NCBI GenBank assembly: GCA_022779485.1 | Contig: JALFTC010000032.1 | Span: 1 to 56,425 of the forward strand | Length of the DNA stretch: 56,425 bases | Reading direction: 5' to 3' | Origin: Ruminococcus sp. | Lineage (GTDB): Bacteria > Bacillota > Clostridia > Oscillospirales > Acutalibacteraceae | Shown here: piece after piece, positions 15,163 to 23,590 of the stretch | Numbering within the stretch: the stretch's first letter is position 1 | Layout of the letters: each line of letters opens with the position of its first letter | The notes under the pieces: generated by a model | The model's input: the letters and a program-made list of their open reading frames with translations, nothing else | What the model was told of the DNA's origin: nothing | The model's database searches: none | Position numbers and translations under genes: made by a program

Positions 15163-16386
15163 TTATATAGCACCAACGGCTTCATCAATAACAGATTTAT
15201 CAAGTGAATAGATACATTCAGATGTAGATTTCTTGCTAGGGCATAATACGAAATACAGATAATCCGTTGCATTTTGTATTCCTTCAATCTCTGGTAATTC
15301 ACCTGATATGGTATTTGTCACATTTATACAATATGAATATGTATATCCACCACTATTATTTTTGATCATTTTAGCTATTTTAGGCTGTTGACCACCAACA
15401 CCGCCTGCTATATACACTGAGTAAGCATTTGTAAAGTCTATACCCTGACATGATGAATTAGGCAAAACTCTTTGATTCCCTGTCTGTACACATGAAAAGT
15501 AACAGGCATTTTTTATGCTTATATTATTGACACAAGAAATATAATTTACAGATTCTCCATCAACACTGTCAAGTAAATTATTAATAGTATTAAAATTATA
15601 GTAACTGTACTGTATTTTACCATATATACTTCTCACTGCAAGAACAAGTTTAGTTTTATCGCTTGAAAGTGCTGCATCCATTCTTTTAACTACATTATTA
15701 ACTTTTTCTTCGATATAATCTTTTGAAGTTGTATCTATAGTATCAAACGGAGTAGCTGAAGTATTAGCACAATCAAGTCTTACAATTCTAGCGATTTTTG
15801 TATATTTCGAAATCGTCGTTCCCGGAGAATACTGTATTCTACCCACCTGCATTGTATAATATGATGTACCCCATTTTGAATCGGTATTTGCCTTACATCC
15901 TATTAATATATATGTTTTTCCATTGTGATTATACACTTCAAGTGTTTGATTATGCCCAAATCCATTAAGGACCATATGATCTTTATATGTTGCTGTAGCA
16001 CCATTTATTGTGTACCTCGAAAGATAAGTTATTTTATCATCAGATTGCGAAACATAAATATATTTTGAACCAACATAACTCTTTTGAATATGCTTTTCAA
16101 CCGGAAGTCCGTTGACTGTATACGCTTTAGTTGCCCTCAAGTTAATTGTTTTGTTTGGTTGGGCAAGATTTATTTCAAAATTAGAAGTAAGAAAGCCAGA
16201 TAAATATGGCTGTAATCTTTCATTAGTAGAATAATCATCTGCAAAATATTCTATTTCATTATTTGAAATAGATATGTCATCATTGTCAATAATAATTTCA
16301 TCTGCAAAACTTGTGCTTGAAACACTTATAAATATAACCAATGTTACTGATAACAGAAATAATGCTATTTTTTTAATTTTCTTCAT
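15163..16386 (-). CDS. Secreted helveticin-J-like protein (class III bacteriocin family)
   Basis: The 407-residue product has a signal peptide (about 1-29, ending SFA). The mature protein follows the order of landmarks I remember from helveticin J. These are VGSKYIYVSQ, GHNQTLEVY, ILIGCKAN, MQVGRIQY, DAALSSDKTKLVLAV, YYNFNTINNLLD, CQGIDFTNAYSVYIAGG and KIAKMIK. Helveticin J of Lactobacillus is a large heat-labile bacteriocin, so a secreted antibacterial role is possible. The family is also found in non-bacteriocin contexts. The gene is visibly richer in A+T and in ATA/TTA codons than its neighbours, which hints at transfer. No immunity or export gene is adjacent. It lies downstream of a divergent AT-rich promoter region. 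Confidence 0.7.
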   Translation of the reverse strand: MKKIKKIALFLLSVTLVIFISVSSTSFADEIIIDNDDISISNNEIEYFADDYSTNERLQPYLSGFLTSNFEINLAQPNKTINLRATKAYTVNGLPVEKHIQKSYVGSKYIYVSQSDDKITYLSRYTINGATATYKDHMVLNGFGHNQTLEVYNHNGKTYILIGCKANTDSKWGTSYYTMQVGRIQYSPGTTISKYTKIARIVRLDCANTSATPFDTIDTTSKDYIEEKVNNVVKRMDAALSSDKTKLVLAVRSIYGKIQYSYYNFNTINNLLDSVDGESVNYISCVNNISIKNACYFSCVQTGNQRVLPNSSCQGIDFTNAYSVYIAGGVGGQQPKIAKMIKNNSGGYTYSYCINVTNTISGELPEIEGIQNATDYLYFVLCPSKKSTSECIYSLDKSVIDEAVGAI

Positions 16387-16538
16387 AAAATCACCTTTTC
16401 TTATAATTTTTTATAAAACATTATATTTATGTTTGTATATATTATAACACACACAAAATACAAAGTATATTGGTAAATTTGTAGTTATTATTTCACTGTA
16501 TTTGTGCAATTTTTACAATTCCCCAAGAAATTAACATA

Positions 16539-16562
16539 CATTATTCATATCAATGAATAATG
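16539..16562. repeat. Palindrome between helveticin-like gene and ychF
   Basis: Perfect arms CATTATTCA and TGAATAATG with a 6-nt centre. This symmetry is typical of a dimeric repressor site. It lies about 150 bp upstream of the helveticin-like start. Confidence 0.45.
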
Positions 16563-16627
16563 ACTTTTTAATAAAATTTATCATACTAGAGTAACTTATT
16601 ACTCCCAAAAACTAAATCCGTGAAATG

Positions 16628-16656
16628 TTGTGTATTGGAAAGTATTGTGTTATAAT
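16628..16656 (+). promoter_or_regulatory. ychF promoter
   Basis: TTGTGT (16628-16633), 17-bp spacer, TATAAT (16651-16656), about 44 bp before the ychF ATG. Confidence 0.75.
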
Positions 16657-16699
16657 TGAGGAAATACTGAAAAAACGCTTATTAAGGAGAATATAAAAA

Positions 16700-17794
16700 A
16701 TGAAATTAGGTATTGTAGGCTTGCCTAATGTGGGCAAAAGCACACTTTTTAATGCTATTACAAACGCAGGGGCACAAAGTGCCAACTATCCGTTTTGCAC
16801 CATTGAGCCAAATGTCGGGGTGGTTGCCGTTCCCGACAAAAGGCTTGACAAGCTGGCTGAAATGTATGACCCTGACAAGTACACTCCTGCTACCATAGAA
16901 TTTGTTGACATTGCAGGACTTGTAAAGGGTGCTTCAAAGGGCGAGGGTCTTGGCAACAAGTTTCTTTCCAACATTCGTGAATGTGACGCCATTGTTCATG
17001 TTGTAAGATGCTTTGAAAATGACGATATTATTCACGTTGAGGGTTCTGTTGACCCTGCAAGGGATATTGAAACAATTGACATTGAGCTGATTCTCTCCGA
17101 TGTTGAAATGGTGACAAGAAAGCTGGACAGGCTGAAAAAAGCTCTAAAGGGCGACAAAAGCCTACAAGCACAGATTGACTTCTTTGAGGGCGTTCTTGAT
17201 GTTCTCAACGAGGGAAAGTCTGCAAGAACTGTTGAAACAACAGAGGAGCAGGAGGAATGGCTCAAGGAGGTTGCTCTTCTTACAACAAAGCCCATTATCT
17301 ACGCCGCAAATATGAGCGAGGATGACTTTACAGGCGGTATTGAAGAAAACACTATGCTACAAACTGTCAGGGAAATCGCCTCAAAGGAACACGCCGCCGT
17401 TTTGCCAATCTGTGCACAGATTGAGATGGATATTGTGGATATGGACAAGGAAGAAAAGGAGATGTTCCTCTCCGACTTAGGTCTTGAAGAAAGCGGTCTT
17501 GACAGACTCATCAAGGAATGTTACTCACTGCTTGGACTAATCTCCTACCTTACAGCCGGTAAGCCGGAGGTAAGAGCCTGGACAATTAAAGAAGGCACAA
17601 AAGCACCACAGGCTGCTGGAAAAATCCACACCGACTTTGAAAGAGGCTTTATCAGAGCCGAGGTTGTCGCCTATGACGACCTTATTGCAAACGGTGGAAT
17701 GACCGCCTGTAAGGAAAAGGGACTTGTACGCTCCGAGGGTAAGGAATATGTAATGAAAGACGGAGATGTTGTTCTCTTTAGATTTAATGTGTAA
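16700..17794 (+). CDS. ychF: Ribosome-associated ATPase YchF (Obg family)
   Basis: YchF binds ribosomes and hydrolyses ATP rather than GTP. The 364-residue product has the standard length. P-loop GLPNVGKST lies at residues 7-15 and FVDIAGLVKGASKGEGLGNKF contains the G3/Obg glycine region. NMSE stands in for the G4 NKxD motif, in line with YchF's altered base specificity. A coiled coil (about 130-190) and a C-terminal TGS domain (about 280-362) follow. The ATG has AAGGAG upstream. The TAA overlaps the next ATG by one base (TAATG), so the YjbR-like gene is translationally coupled. Confidence 0.96.
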   Translation: MKLGIVGLPNVGKSTLFNAITNAGAQSANYPFCTIEPNVGVVAVPDKRLDKLAEMYDPDKYTPATIEFVDIAGLVKGASKGEGLGNKFLSNIRECDAIVHVVRCFENDDIIHVEGSVDPARDIETIDIELILSDVEMVTRKLDRLKKALKGDKSLQAQIDFFEGVLDVLNEGKSARTVETTEEQEEWLKEVALLTTKPIIYAANMSEDDFTGGIEENTMLQTVREIASKEHAAVLPICAQIEMDIVDMDKEEKEMFLSDLGLEESGLDRLIKECYSLLGLISYLTAGKPEVRAWTIKEGTKAPQAAGKIHTDFERGFIRAEVVAYDDLIANGGMTACKEKGLVRSEGKEYVMKDGDVVLFRFNV

Positions 17795-18159
17795 TGGACA
17801 ACTACTTTACAATTCGTGATGATGTGCTAAAATTCGCACTTGAAAATTACGGAACAGAGCCTGAATATCTGTGGATAAAAACCCCGGACACCTGTGTTCT
17901 TCGTAACAATCCCAAGGGCAAGTGGTATGGCATAATTATGGACTTGCCAAGGTCAACCTTTGACTTAGGCGATGGGTATTTTGATGTAATTAATGTTAAA
18001 ATCCGACCTGAGCAAAGGGATATTTTGCTGATGAAAGATGGATTTTTCCCGGCTTACCATATGAACAAAAAGCACTGGATAACAATCCTCCTTGACGGCA
18101 CAGTTGACATTGACACAGTTACAGATTTACTGGACACAAGCTACGATTTGACAAGTTAA
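17794..18159 (+). CDS. MmcQ/YjbR-family protein
   Basis: A 121-residue cytoplasmic protein of the YjbR (MmcQ, CyaY-like fold) family. The order YGTEPEYLWIKTPDTCVLRN, then KWYGIIMDLPR, VINVKIRPEQ, FFPAYHMNKKHWITILLDG is typical. These proteins are sometimes called double-wing DNA-binding proteins, but a defined function is lacking. It is coupled to ychF by a one-base overlap and followed by a strong bidirectional terminator. Confidence 0.85.
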   Translation: MDNYFTIRDDVLKFALENYGTEPEYLWIKTPDTCVLRNNPKGKWYGIIMDLPRSTFDLGDGYFDVINVKIRPEQRDILLMKDGFFPAYHMNKKHWITILLDGTVDIDTVTDLLDTSYDLTS

Positions 18160-18172
18160 GACGATAAAAACA

Positions 18173-18200
18173 CCCCACAGCTGATTTTTCAGCTGTGGGG
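18173..18200. terminator. Bidirectional terminator
   Basis: Twelve-bp perfect stem CCCCACAGCTGA/TCAGCTGTGGGG with loop TTTT. It separates the rightward ychF pair from the leftward membrane protein gene. The minus strand continues TGTTTTTA and the plus strand ATAATTTATT. Confidence 0.9.
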
Positions 18201-18205
18201 ATAAT

Positions 18206-18628
18206 TTATTCTGTGTATAAAACTCTTAATCTTCTGTTTATGTAGATTATTAATAAAGCCAAAGTGGGAATATTTGTGGCTAACAACAATTTGCCAAACA
18301 TTTTAAGCCAAGAGTCGGCGAAAGAATTTGTTTCTTCCAAAATCTTATATGAACTGTCCAAAGTTTCTATAAATTCATCTTTTGAATTTTCGTCCTTGAA
18401 TATATGCTTACTTTCCACACCATTCTGTTCAACTACTACAGAATAGTTATTGCCGGTGTAGTCCGTATCAAGGACACCGCCGAAAATATTACTGCAAAAT
18501 ATTGCAAGGATAGAAACCACAAAGCAAATCAGGGGAAGTAAAAAACCTAAAAACTTTTTCTTACCCAAAAAAGCAAATTGCAGTACGGCAAAGGCAATAA
18601 TAACAATTAATACGACTATTGTTTCCAT
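18206..18628 (-). CDS. Small membrane protein of unknown function
   Basis: The 140-residue product has three likely membrane segments: about 3-20, 27-50 and 112-130. A polar loop of about 60 residues between the second and third carries DTDYTGNNYSVVV and acidic residues. I recognise no family. The ATG is preceded by a purine-rich AGAGAGGAAA site. It has its own promoter at 18662-18690 and ends at a terminator shared with the ychF unit. Confidence 0.65.
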   Translation of the reverse strand: METIVVLIVIIAFAVLQFAFLGKKKFLGFLLPLICFVVSILAIFCSNIFGGVLDTDYTGNNYSVVVEQNGVESKHIFKDENSKDEFIETLDSSYKILEETNSFADSWLKMFGKLLLATNIPTLALLIIYINRRLRVLYTE

Positions 18629-18661
18629 TATATTTCATTTCCTCTCTTTCTTAATGTTATT

Positions 18662-18690
18662 ATTTTATTATTTTTAGTATTATTTGTCAA
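18662..18690 (-). promoter_or_regulatory. Promoter of the small membrane protein gene
   Basis: TTGACA (18685-18690), 17-bp spacer, TAAAAT (18662-18667) on the minus strand. Confidence 0.75.
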
Positions 18691-18723
18691 TATTTAAGAT
18701 TTTCTCCCACTATACGATAAAAA

Positions 18724-18749
18724 ATGCCCTTCTCATAAGAGAAAGGCAT
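18724..18749 (-). terminator. bioY terminator
   Basis: Eleven-bp stem with one mismatch (ATGCCTTTCTC/GAGAAGGGCAT), loop TTAT, followed by TTTTTTATCG on the minus strand. Confidence 0.85.
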
Positions 18750-18765
18750 AATAACAGCTCAAAAA

Positions 18766-19317
18766 TTATTTTCCAAACCCAGCCTTGTTAAGTGCCAATT
18801 TAAGCAGAGGTCCGGCTACTCCGGCGATTACGCACTTTATTGCGTCAAAGGGCATAAACGGTATTACACAGGCTGCAAGGGAAGCCTCTAAGCCATAGCC
18901 TGTTATTGCCATAAACTGAATTGTGCCACAGGTGTAGCAGATAACAATTCCCAATGCACAACCAAGTGTGCTTACTACCATTTCAAGCACCTTGTTGTTA
19001 AAAGGAATACGGCTGATAAGACCTACAACTAAAACCACTATAAGGTAAGACCATATGTATCCCCCTGTGATTCCCGGATAGGCTGAAATACCGTTTTGCG
19101 CTCCGCTGAATAATGGCAAAAATAAGCCAAGTAGAAGATATACCGTAACCGAAATCAAACCCTTTACAGGACCAAGTACAACACCTGTAAAGATAACTCC
19201 CAAAATTCCCAAGGAGAACGGAACAGCGCCCATTGGAATTGCAATTACCGAACAGATACAGCAAACTGCGGCAAACAAGGCGCAGACCACCATATCGGAA
19301 ATTTTACTTTTTCTCAT
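18766..19317 (-). CDS. bioY: Biotin transporter substrate-binding subunit BioY
   Basis: BioY is the membrane S-component of an ECF-type biotin importer, capturing biotin for the shared energising module. The 183 residues form about six membrane helices. The characteristic GVVLGPVKGLISVTVYLLLG segment and the ISAYPGITGGYIWSYL segment are visible. The ATG has GGGGG upstream. No bioM/bioN-like genes are adjacent, so it presumably uses a housekeeping ECF module encoded elsewhere. A BirA-type operator overlaps its promoter, which indicates biotin repression. It is flanked by its own terminator, so it is monocistronic. Confidence 0.95.
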   Translation of the reverse strand: MRKSKISDMVVCALFAAVCCICSVIAIPMGAVPFSLGILGVIFTGVVLGPVKGLISVTVYLLLGLFLPLFSGAQNGISAYPGITGGYIWSYLIVVLVVGLISRIPFNNKVLEMVVSTLGCALGIVICYTCGTIQFMAITGYGLEASLAACVIPFMPFDAIKCVIAGVAGPLLKLALNKAGFGK

Positions 19318-19349
19318 AAAAATACCCCCTGTATTTCATTACAAGAGGT

Positions 19350-19378
19350 ATTATACTCTATCAAAATAAGATTGTCAA
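19350..19378 (-). promoter_or_regulatory. bioY promoter
   Basis: TTGACA (19373-19378), 17-bp spacer and TATAAT (19350-19355) on the minus strand. The -35 lies inside one half of the BirA operator. Confidence 0.85.
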
Positions 19379-19403
19379 CCTTTATATTTATTGTCGTTAA
19401 CAA
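19372..19403 (-). promoter_or_regulatory. BirA (biotin repressor) operator
   Basis: Minus-strand half-sites TTGTTAACG and GGTTGACAA are separated by 14 nt. This matches the known BirA pattern TTGTTAACC-N14-16-GGTTAACAA with one change in each half. It covers the -35 of bioY. Confidence 0.85.
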
Positions 19404-19424
19404 TCAATTATTGTGAGACAACAA

Positions 19425-20489
19425 TTAAATAATTGTTCCGCCACCCAGGACGATATCACCGTCATAAAGCACAACTGCCTGACCCTTGCAAATTGCCCTT
19501 TGTGGTTCGTCAAAAACAACCTTAATCCTGCCGTTATCCATAACTTCGGCAAATGCCGGCTGTTCCTTTTGGTTATACCTTATCCTTGCCTTACACCTTA
19601 CTTTGTCTGTGGGCTGTGGGATAGACAGCCAGTTAAAGTCGTCGGCATACAGTTCCCTGCTGAACAAGTCCTCATTAAGGCACAGCACAACCTTGTTTTC
19701 TTCAAGGTTTTTCTCCTTAACATACATAGGGCAAGGCAGAGCCAGACCAAGACCTTTTCTTTGACCTATTGTGTAGCGGATAATGCCCTTGTGAGTACCC
19801 AGTACATTGCCCTTTTCGTCCACAAAGTTGCCCTGTGGATAGGTTTTGCCTGTGTATTCCTCAATAAATGATGCATAGTCACCCTTTGGAACAAAGCAAA
19901 TATCCTGACTGTCCTTTTTATTTGCATTGATAAAACCGTTTTCCTCTGCAATTCGTCTTGCGTCGGTTTTGTTCATCTCCCCAAGGGGGAACTGAATGTG
20001 TGCAAGCTGTTCCTGTGTCAGGTTGTAAAGCACATAGCTTTGATCCTTTGTCAGGTCAACCGCCTTTTTCAGTATATACCTGTCGCCACGCTTTTCAATT
20101 CGGGCATAGTGACCTGTGACAACATAGTCATAGTCAAGCTCCCTCATTCTCTGCATAAGCTTTTCAAACTTCAAATATCTGTTACACCTTATGCAGGGGT
20201 TGGGAGTTCCGCCCTTTTCGTAGGTGGATATAAAGTCGTCAATTATTTTTTCCTTAAAATCCGCCTTAAAGTTAAAGACATAGTACATTGCACCAAGCTT
20301 GTAGCAAACACTTCGTGCGTCCTCTATATCCGAAAGAGAACAGCAGGTCTTTTCGGTGTCAATGCCAATATCGTCGTTATCATACAGCTTCATTGTTACG
20401 CCAATGATGTGATAACCCTTTTCCTTCATAACAAAAGCTGCGACGCTGGAATCAACGCCGCCACTCATTGCAATTATTGCCTTTTTCAT
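19425..20489 (-). CDS. mnmA: tRNA-specific 2-thiouridylase MnmA
   Basis: MnmA inserts sulfur at the 2-position of wobble uridine 34 in tRNAs for Lys, Glu and Gln. The 354-residue length fits. The PP-loop SGGVDSS is at residues 9-15. Cys99 in NPCIRCN and a second Cys in SQDICFV are the expected catalytic pair. The C-terminal beta-barrel domain ends with VVLYDGDIVLGGGTI. The ATG abuts the nadA stop with no spacing, so the pair is a tight operon. NadA is an iron-sulfur enzyme, and clustering of a sulfurtransferase-dependent gene with it is sensible but not proof of a shared pathway. Confidence 0.95.
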   Translation of the reverse strand: MKKAIIAMSGGVDSSVAAFVMKEKGYHIIGVTMKLYDNDDIGIDTEKTCCSLSDIEDARSVCYKLGAMYYVFNFKADFKEKIIDDFISTYEKGGTPNPCIRCNRYLKFEKLMQRMRELDYDYVVTGHYARIEKRGDRYILKKAVDLTKDQSYVLYNLTQEQLAHIQFPLGEMNKTDARRIAEENGFINANKKDSQDICFVPKGDYASFIEEYTGKTYPQGNFVDEKGNVLGTHKGIIRYTIGQRKGLGLALPCPMYVKEKNLEENKVVLCLNEDLFSRELYADDFNWLSIPQPTDKVRCKARIRYNQKEQPAFAEVMDNGRIKVVFDEPQRAICKGQAVVLYDGDIVLGGGTII

Positions 20490-21401
20490 TTAACCAAGCC
20501 TTATCATTTCGTCAATGCACTTTTTTGCTGCAAGACGCTTTTCTTCGTCCATTGTAATTTCTTCCCCGAATGTACCCATAAGACAGCCGTACACATCCAT
20601 AAGTGTAGTGCTTTTCATATTGGGACAAATAAGGTCCATAGACATTGGGTAGAACTTTTTGTCGGGACAGGCGTACTGTAATTCCTCGGCTATTGAAATC
20701 TCTGTACCGATAATAAACTCATTGTGACTGCTTTCCTTGGCATAGTCCATAATTCCCGAGGTTGAACCAACAAAGTCTGCGTGTTTTACCACATCAGGTT
20801 GGCATTCAGGGTGAACAAGCACCTGTGCGTTTGGGTGCTTTTCCATAGCCTCAAGGAGCTTTTTCTCGGAGATTTTTGCGTGGGTTGGGCAACCGCCCTG
20901 TAGGAGCTTAAACTCCTTTTCAGGCACCTGACCTGCAACATAAGCACCGAGGTTGCAGTCGGGGATAAACAAAATCTTGTCCGACTCTATCTTCTTGCAA
21001 ATTTTTACAGCAGAGGATGAAGTAACACAAACATCACAGATAGTCTTTAGGTCTGCTGTGGTGTTAATATAAGCAACAACTGTGTAGTCAGGATACTTAT
21101 CCTTAACTATCTGTATAGCTTCCTTATCCATTTGCTCCGCCATAGGGCAACCGGCAACAGGGTTGCTAAGGAGAACTGTCTTTTCAGGTGCAAGGATTTT
21201 TACGGTTTCAGCCATAAAACGAACACCGCACATTAGGACAGTCTTTTGAGGAACATTTACAGACTTTACCGCAAGGGCATAGCTGTCCCCGGTAAAATCA
21301 GCAATTTCCTTAATTTCCTGCGCCATATAGGAATGGGCAAGGATGCAAACATCTTTTTCTTTTTTTAGTTTTAGAATTTCATTTTGAATATCTTTTATCA
21401 T
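20490..21401 (-). CDS. nadA: Quinolinate synthase NadA
   Basis: NadA condenses iminoaspartate with dihydroxyacetone phosphate to quinolinate for NAD synthesis, using a [4Fe-4S] cluster. Candidate cluster cysteines are in MCGVRFMAET (about residue 75), CDVCVTSSSA and the late VYGCLMGTFGEEIT, matching the three-cysteine pattern of the short NadA type. VLVHPECQPDVV and STSGIMDYAKESS are also typical. The start at 21401 has AGGA about 9 nt upstream and is preferred over an ATG six codons earlier. A consensus promoter lies in the 64-bp gap after argF. nadB and nadC are not in the window. Confidence 0.95.
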   Translation of the reverse strand: MIKDIQNEILKLKKEKDVCILAHSYMAQEIKEIADFTGDSYALAVKSVNVPQKTVLMCGVRFMAETVKILAPEKTVLLSNPVAGCPMAEQMDKEAIQIVKDKYPDYTVVAYINTTADLKTICDVCVTSSSAVKICKKIESDKILFIPDCNLGAYVAGQVPEKEFKLLQGGCPTHAKISEKKLLEAMEKHPNAQVLVHPECQPDVVKHADFVGSTSGIMDYAKESSHNEFIIGTEISIAEELQYACPDKKFYPMSMDLICPNMKSTTLMDVYGCLMGTFGEEITMDEEKRLAAKKCIDEMIRLG

Positions 21402-21433
21402 AAATTCAAATCCTATCATTTTAATGTGGATTG

Positions 21434-21462
21434 ATTATACCAAAATCAAATCCTCTTGTCAA
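21434..21462 (-). promoter_or_regulatory. nadA-mnmA promoter
   Basis: TTGACA (21457-21462), 17-bp spacer and TATAAT (21434-21439), both consensus on the minus strand. The -35 starts four bases past the argF stop, so no room is left for an argF terminator. Confidence 0.85.
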
Positions 21463-21465
21463 TTA

Positions 21466-22383
21466 TTAAGGCTGCTTGTCAGCCATAAGTCTTACCATTA
21501 CAGCCTTTTGAGCGTGTAGGCGGTTTTCTGCCTCTTCAAAAATTTCATCTGCGTGTTCTTCAAAAACATCTGCGGTGATTTCCTCGCCACGGTGAGCAGG
21601 CAGGCAGTGAAGAACCATACATTCAGCATTAGTCTTGCTCATAAGCTCCTTGTTAACCTGAATACCGGCAAATGCCTTTTCACGAATAGCCTTTTCTTCC
21701 TCCTGACCCATTGATGCCCATACATCGGTGTAGACAACATCTGCACCCTCAGCCGCCTTTAGCGGGTCTGAAGTAAGTTCAAACATACCCTCATACTGAG
21801 ATGCAAAGTCAAGGATATTCTGTGGTGGCTCATAGCCCTTTGGACAGGCAATGGCAACGCTCATACCGCACTTTAGGCAACCCACAATAATTGAGTTTGC
21901 CATATTGTTACCGTCACCGATAAATGCCATTTTAAGTCCCTTTAGCTTGCCCTTGAATTCACGAATAGTCATAAGGTCGGCAAGCACCTGACAGGGGTGG
22001 CAGTAGTCTGTAAGTCCGTTAATAACAGGAATAGAGCCATATTCAGCCAAAGTTTCCACCTCAGACTGTTCAAAGGTACGAATCATAATGCCGTCAAGCA
22101 TTCTTGAAAGTACCCTTGCTGTGTCCTCAACAGGCTCGCCTCTGCCGATTTGCAAATCGTTTGAGGACAGGAAAAGGGGATGTCCCCCAAGCTGATACAT
22201 ACCTGTTTCAAAGGAAACTCTTGTTCTTGTGGACGCTTTTTCAAAAATCATACCAAGGGTTTTGCCCTTTAGGTGGTGATGCTCAATTCCGTGCTTTAGT
22301 TCGTACTTTAGCTGGTCTGCAAGGTTAAGTATATCCTTAATTTCCTCCTGTGACAAGCTTTCAAGTGTTAGTAAATGTTTCAT
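21466..22383 (-). CDS. argF: Ornithine carbamoyltransferase
   Basis: ArgF makes citrulline from ornithine and carbamoyl phosphate. The 305-residue product shows the carbamoyl-phosphate site FEKASTRTRVSFE (about 48-60), the HPCQ motif in LTDYCHPCQVLADL (about 125-138), and the ornithine-site sequence VLHCLPAHRGEEI (about 268-280). It starts 4 bp after argD with GGAGGG overlapping the argD end, so translation is coupled. It is the last gene of the arginine cluster. Confidence 0.96.
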   Translation of the reverse strand: MKHLLTLESLSQEEIKDILNLADQLKYELKHGIEHHHLKGKTLGMIFEKASTRTRVSFETGMYQLGGHPLFLSSNDLQIGRGEPVEDTARVLSRMLDGIMIRTFEQSEVETLAEYGSIPVINGLTDYCHPCQVLADLMTIREFKGKLKGLKMAFIGDGNNMANSIIVGCLKCGMSVAIACPKGYEPPQNILDFASQYEGMFELTSDPLKAAEGADVVYTDVWASMGQEEEKAIREKAFAGIQVNKELMSKTNAECMVLHCLPAHRGEEITADVFEEHADEIFEEAENRLHAQKAVMVRLMADKQP

Positions 22384-22387
22384 ATTT

Positions 22388-23560
22388 TTATCCCTCCATA
22401 ACTTTCTTTAAGATAGATAGTGCTTCGTCAATTTCATCATATGTAATGTTCAGGGGCGGTAACATTCTGAGAAGAGTCTTTGCTGTGATGATGAGAAGTC
22501 CCTTTTCGGTGCATTTTTTTGCAATGTCACCGGCATTTTCTTCAACCTCAATGCCAATCATAAGACCCTGCTGACGAACAGCCTTAACGCCCTTTATTTT
22601 AAGCAATTTTTCCTTAATATATTTTCCCTTTTTATTGACCTCGTCAATAAATTCAGGGTTGTTTACTGTGTCCAAAATATATTTTGCACCTGCACATACA
22701 ACAGGGTTACTGCCAAAGGTTGTGCCGTGGCTTGACGGACCCATAACCTCACTTAGCTTTTCGCCTACCATACAAATGCCGATTGGCAGTCCTCCCCCAA
22801 GACCCTTTGCAGAGGTTACAATGTCGGGGGTTATTCCGCTGTGCATATATCCGTAAAGCTTTCCTGTTCGGCAAACACCTGTCTGCACCTCGTCAACGAT
22901 TAGGAGAATATCCCTTTCGTCACAAATTTTTCTGACCTCTTTTAGGTAGTCGGAATCAAGTATATTAACTCCGCCCTCACCCTGTACGGTTTCCAGCATA
23001 ACGGCACAGGTTTTGTCTGTTATTTTGCTTAAAAGACTTTCAATGTCGTTAGCCTTTGCGTAGTCAAAGCCCTCAACAAACGGGAAAAAGTAGTTGTGAA
23101 AAACATCCTGTCCTGTTGCGGAAAGGGTTGCAATAGTTCTTCCGTGAAAGCTGTTTTCAAGTGTGACAATGCGGTTTCTGCCCGTTCCGTACTTGTCAAA
23201 GGAGTACTTCCTTGCCACCTTAATGGCACACTCGTTAGCCTCGGCACCGCTGTTGCCGAAGAAAACCTTTGAAAGTCCTGTTGCCTTAGTCAACTTCTCT
23301 GCAAGCTCCCCTGCAACCGGACTGTAGTAGTAGTTGCTGATGTGCTGAATTTTTGACGCCTGCTCGGTTACAGCCTTTACCCAACCGGGGTTGCAGTAGC
23401 CAAGTGAGTTTACACCGATACCTGAAGAAACATCAATGTACTTTTTGTCCCTGTCGTCATAGGCGTAAACACCGCTACCGTGGGTAAGGCACACATCATA
23501 CCTTGCGTATGTGTGCATTATATTTTCGTTATCAAGCTTTTTTATCTTTTCATTTTCCAT
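22388..23560 (-). CDS. argD: Acetylornithine aminotransferase
   Basis: ArgD is a class III PLP-dependent aminotransferase converting N-acetylglutamate semialdehyde to N-acetylornithine. The 390-residue product shows FFGNSGAEANECAIKVAR (PLP phosphate site region), LIVDEVQTGVCRTGKLYGY (the Asp contacts PLP nitrogen) and the Schiff-base lysine in SAKGLGGGLPIG. The start is the ATG at 23560 with GGAG 8 nt upstream; a TTG two codons earlier is closer to that site. It lies between the GNAT gene and argF in the arg cluster. Confidence 0.95.
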   Translation of the reverse strand: MENEKIKKLDNENIMHTYARYDVCLTHGSGVYAYDDRDKKYIDVSSGIGVNSLGYCNPGWVKAVTEQASKIQHISNYYYSPVAGELAEKLTKATGLSKVFFGNSGAEANECAIKVARKYSFDKYGTGRNRIVTLENSFHGRTIATLSATGQDVFHNYFFPFVEGFDYAKANDIESLLSKITDKTCAVMLETVQGEGGVNILDSDYLKEVRKICDERDILLIVDEVQTGVCRTGKLYGYMHSGITPDIVTSAKGLGGGLPIGICMVGEKLSEVMGPSSHGTTFGSNPVVCAGAKYILDTVNNPEFIDEVNKKGKYIKEKLLKIKGVKAVRQQGLMIGIEVEENAGDIAKKCTEKGLLIITAKTLLRMLPPLNITYDEIDEALSILKKVMEG

Positions 23561-23590
23561 TTCCAAATCTCCGTCAATTCCAATTCCCCA

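Larger units (their letters stand above)
16387..16699. other. Divergent AT-rich intergenic region
   Basis: No gene is seen in these 313 bp. They contain a possible TATAAT -10 for the helveticin-like gene at 16441-16446 (minus strand, weak -35), a 9-bp palindrome at 16539-16562 and the ychF promoter at 16628-16656. Confidence 0.6.

Noticed and set aside
19998..20681. 227-codon ORF on the plus strand
   Set aside because: It is antisense across mnmA and nadA, both of which show catalytic motifs.
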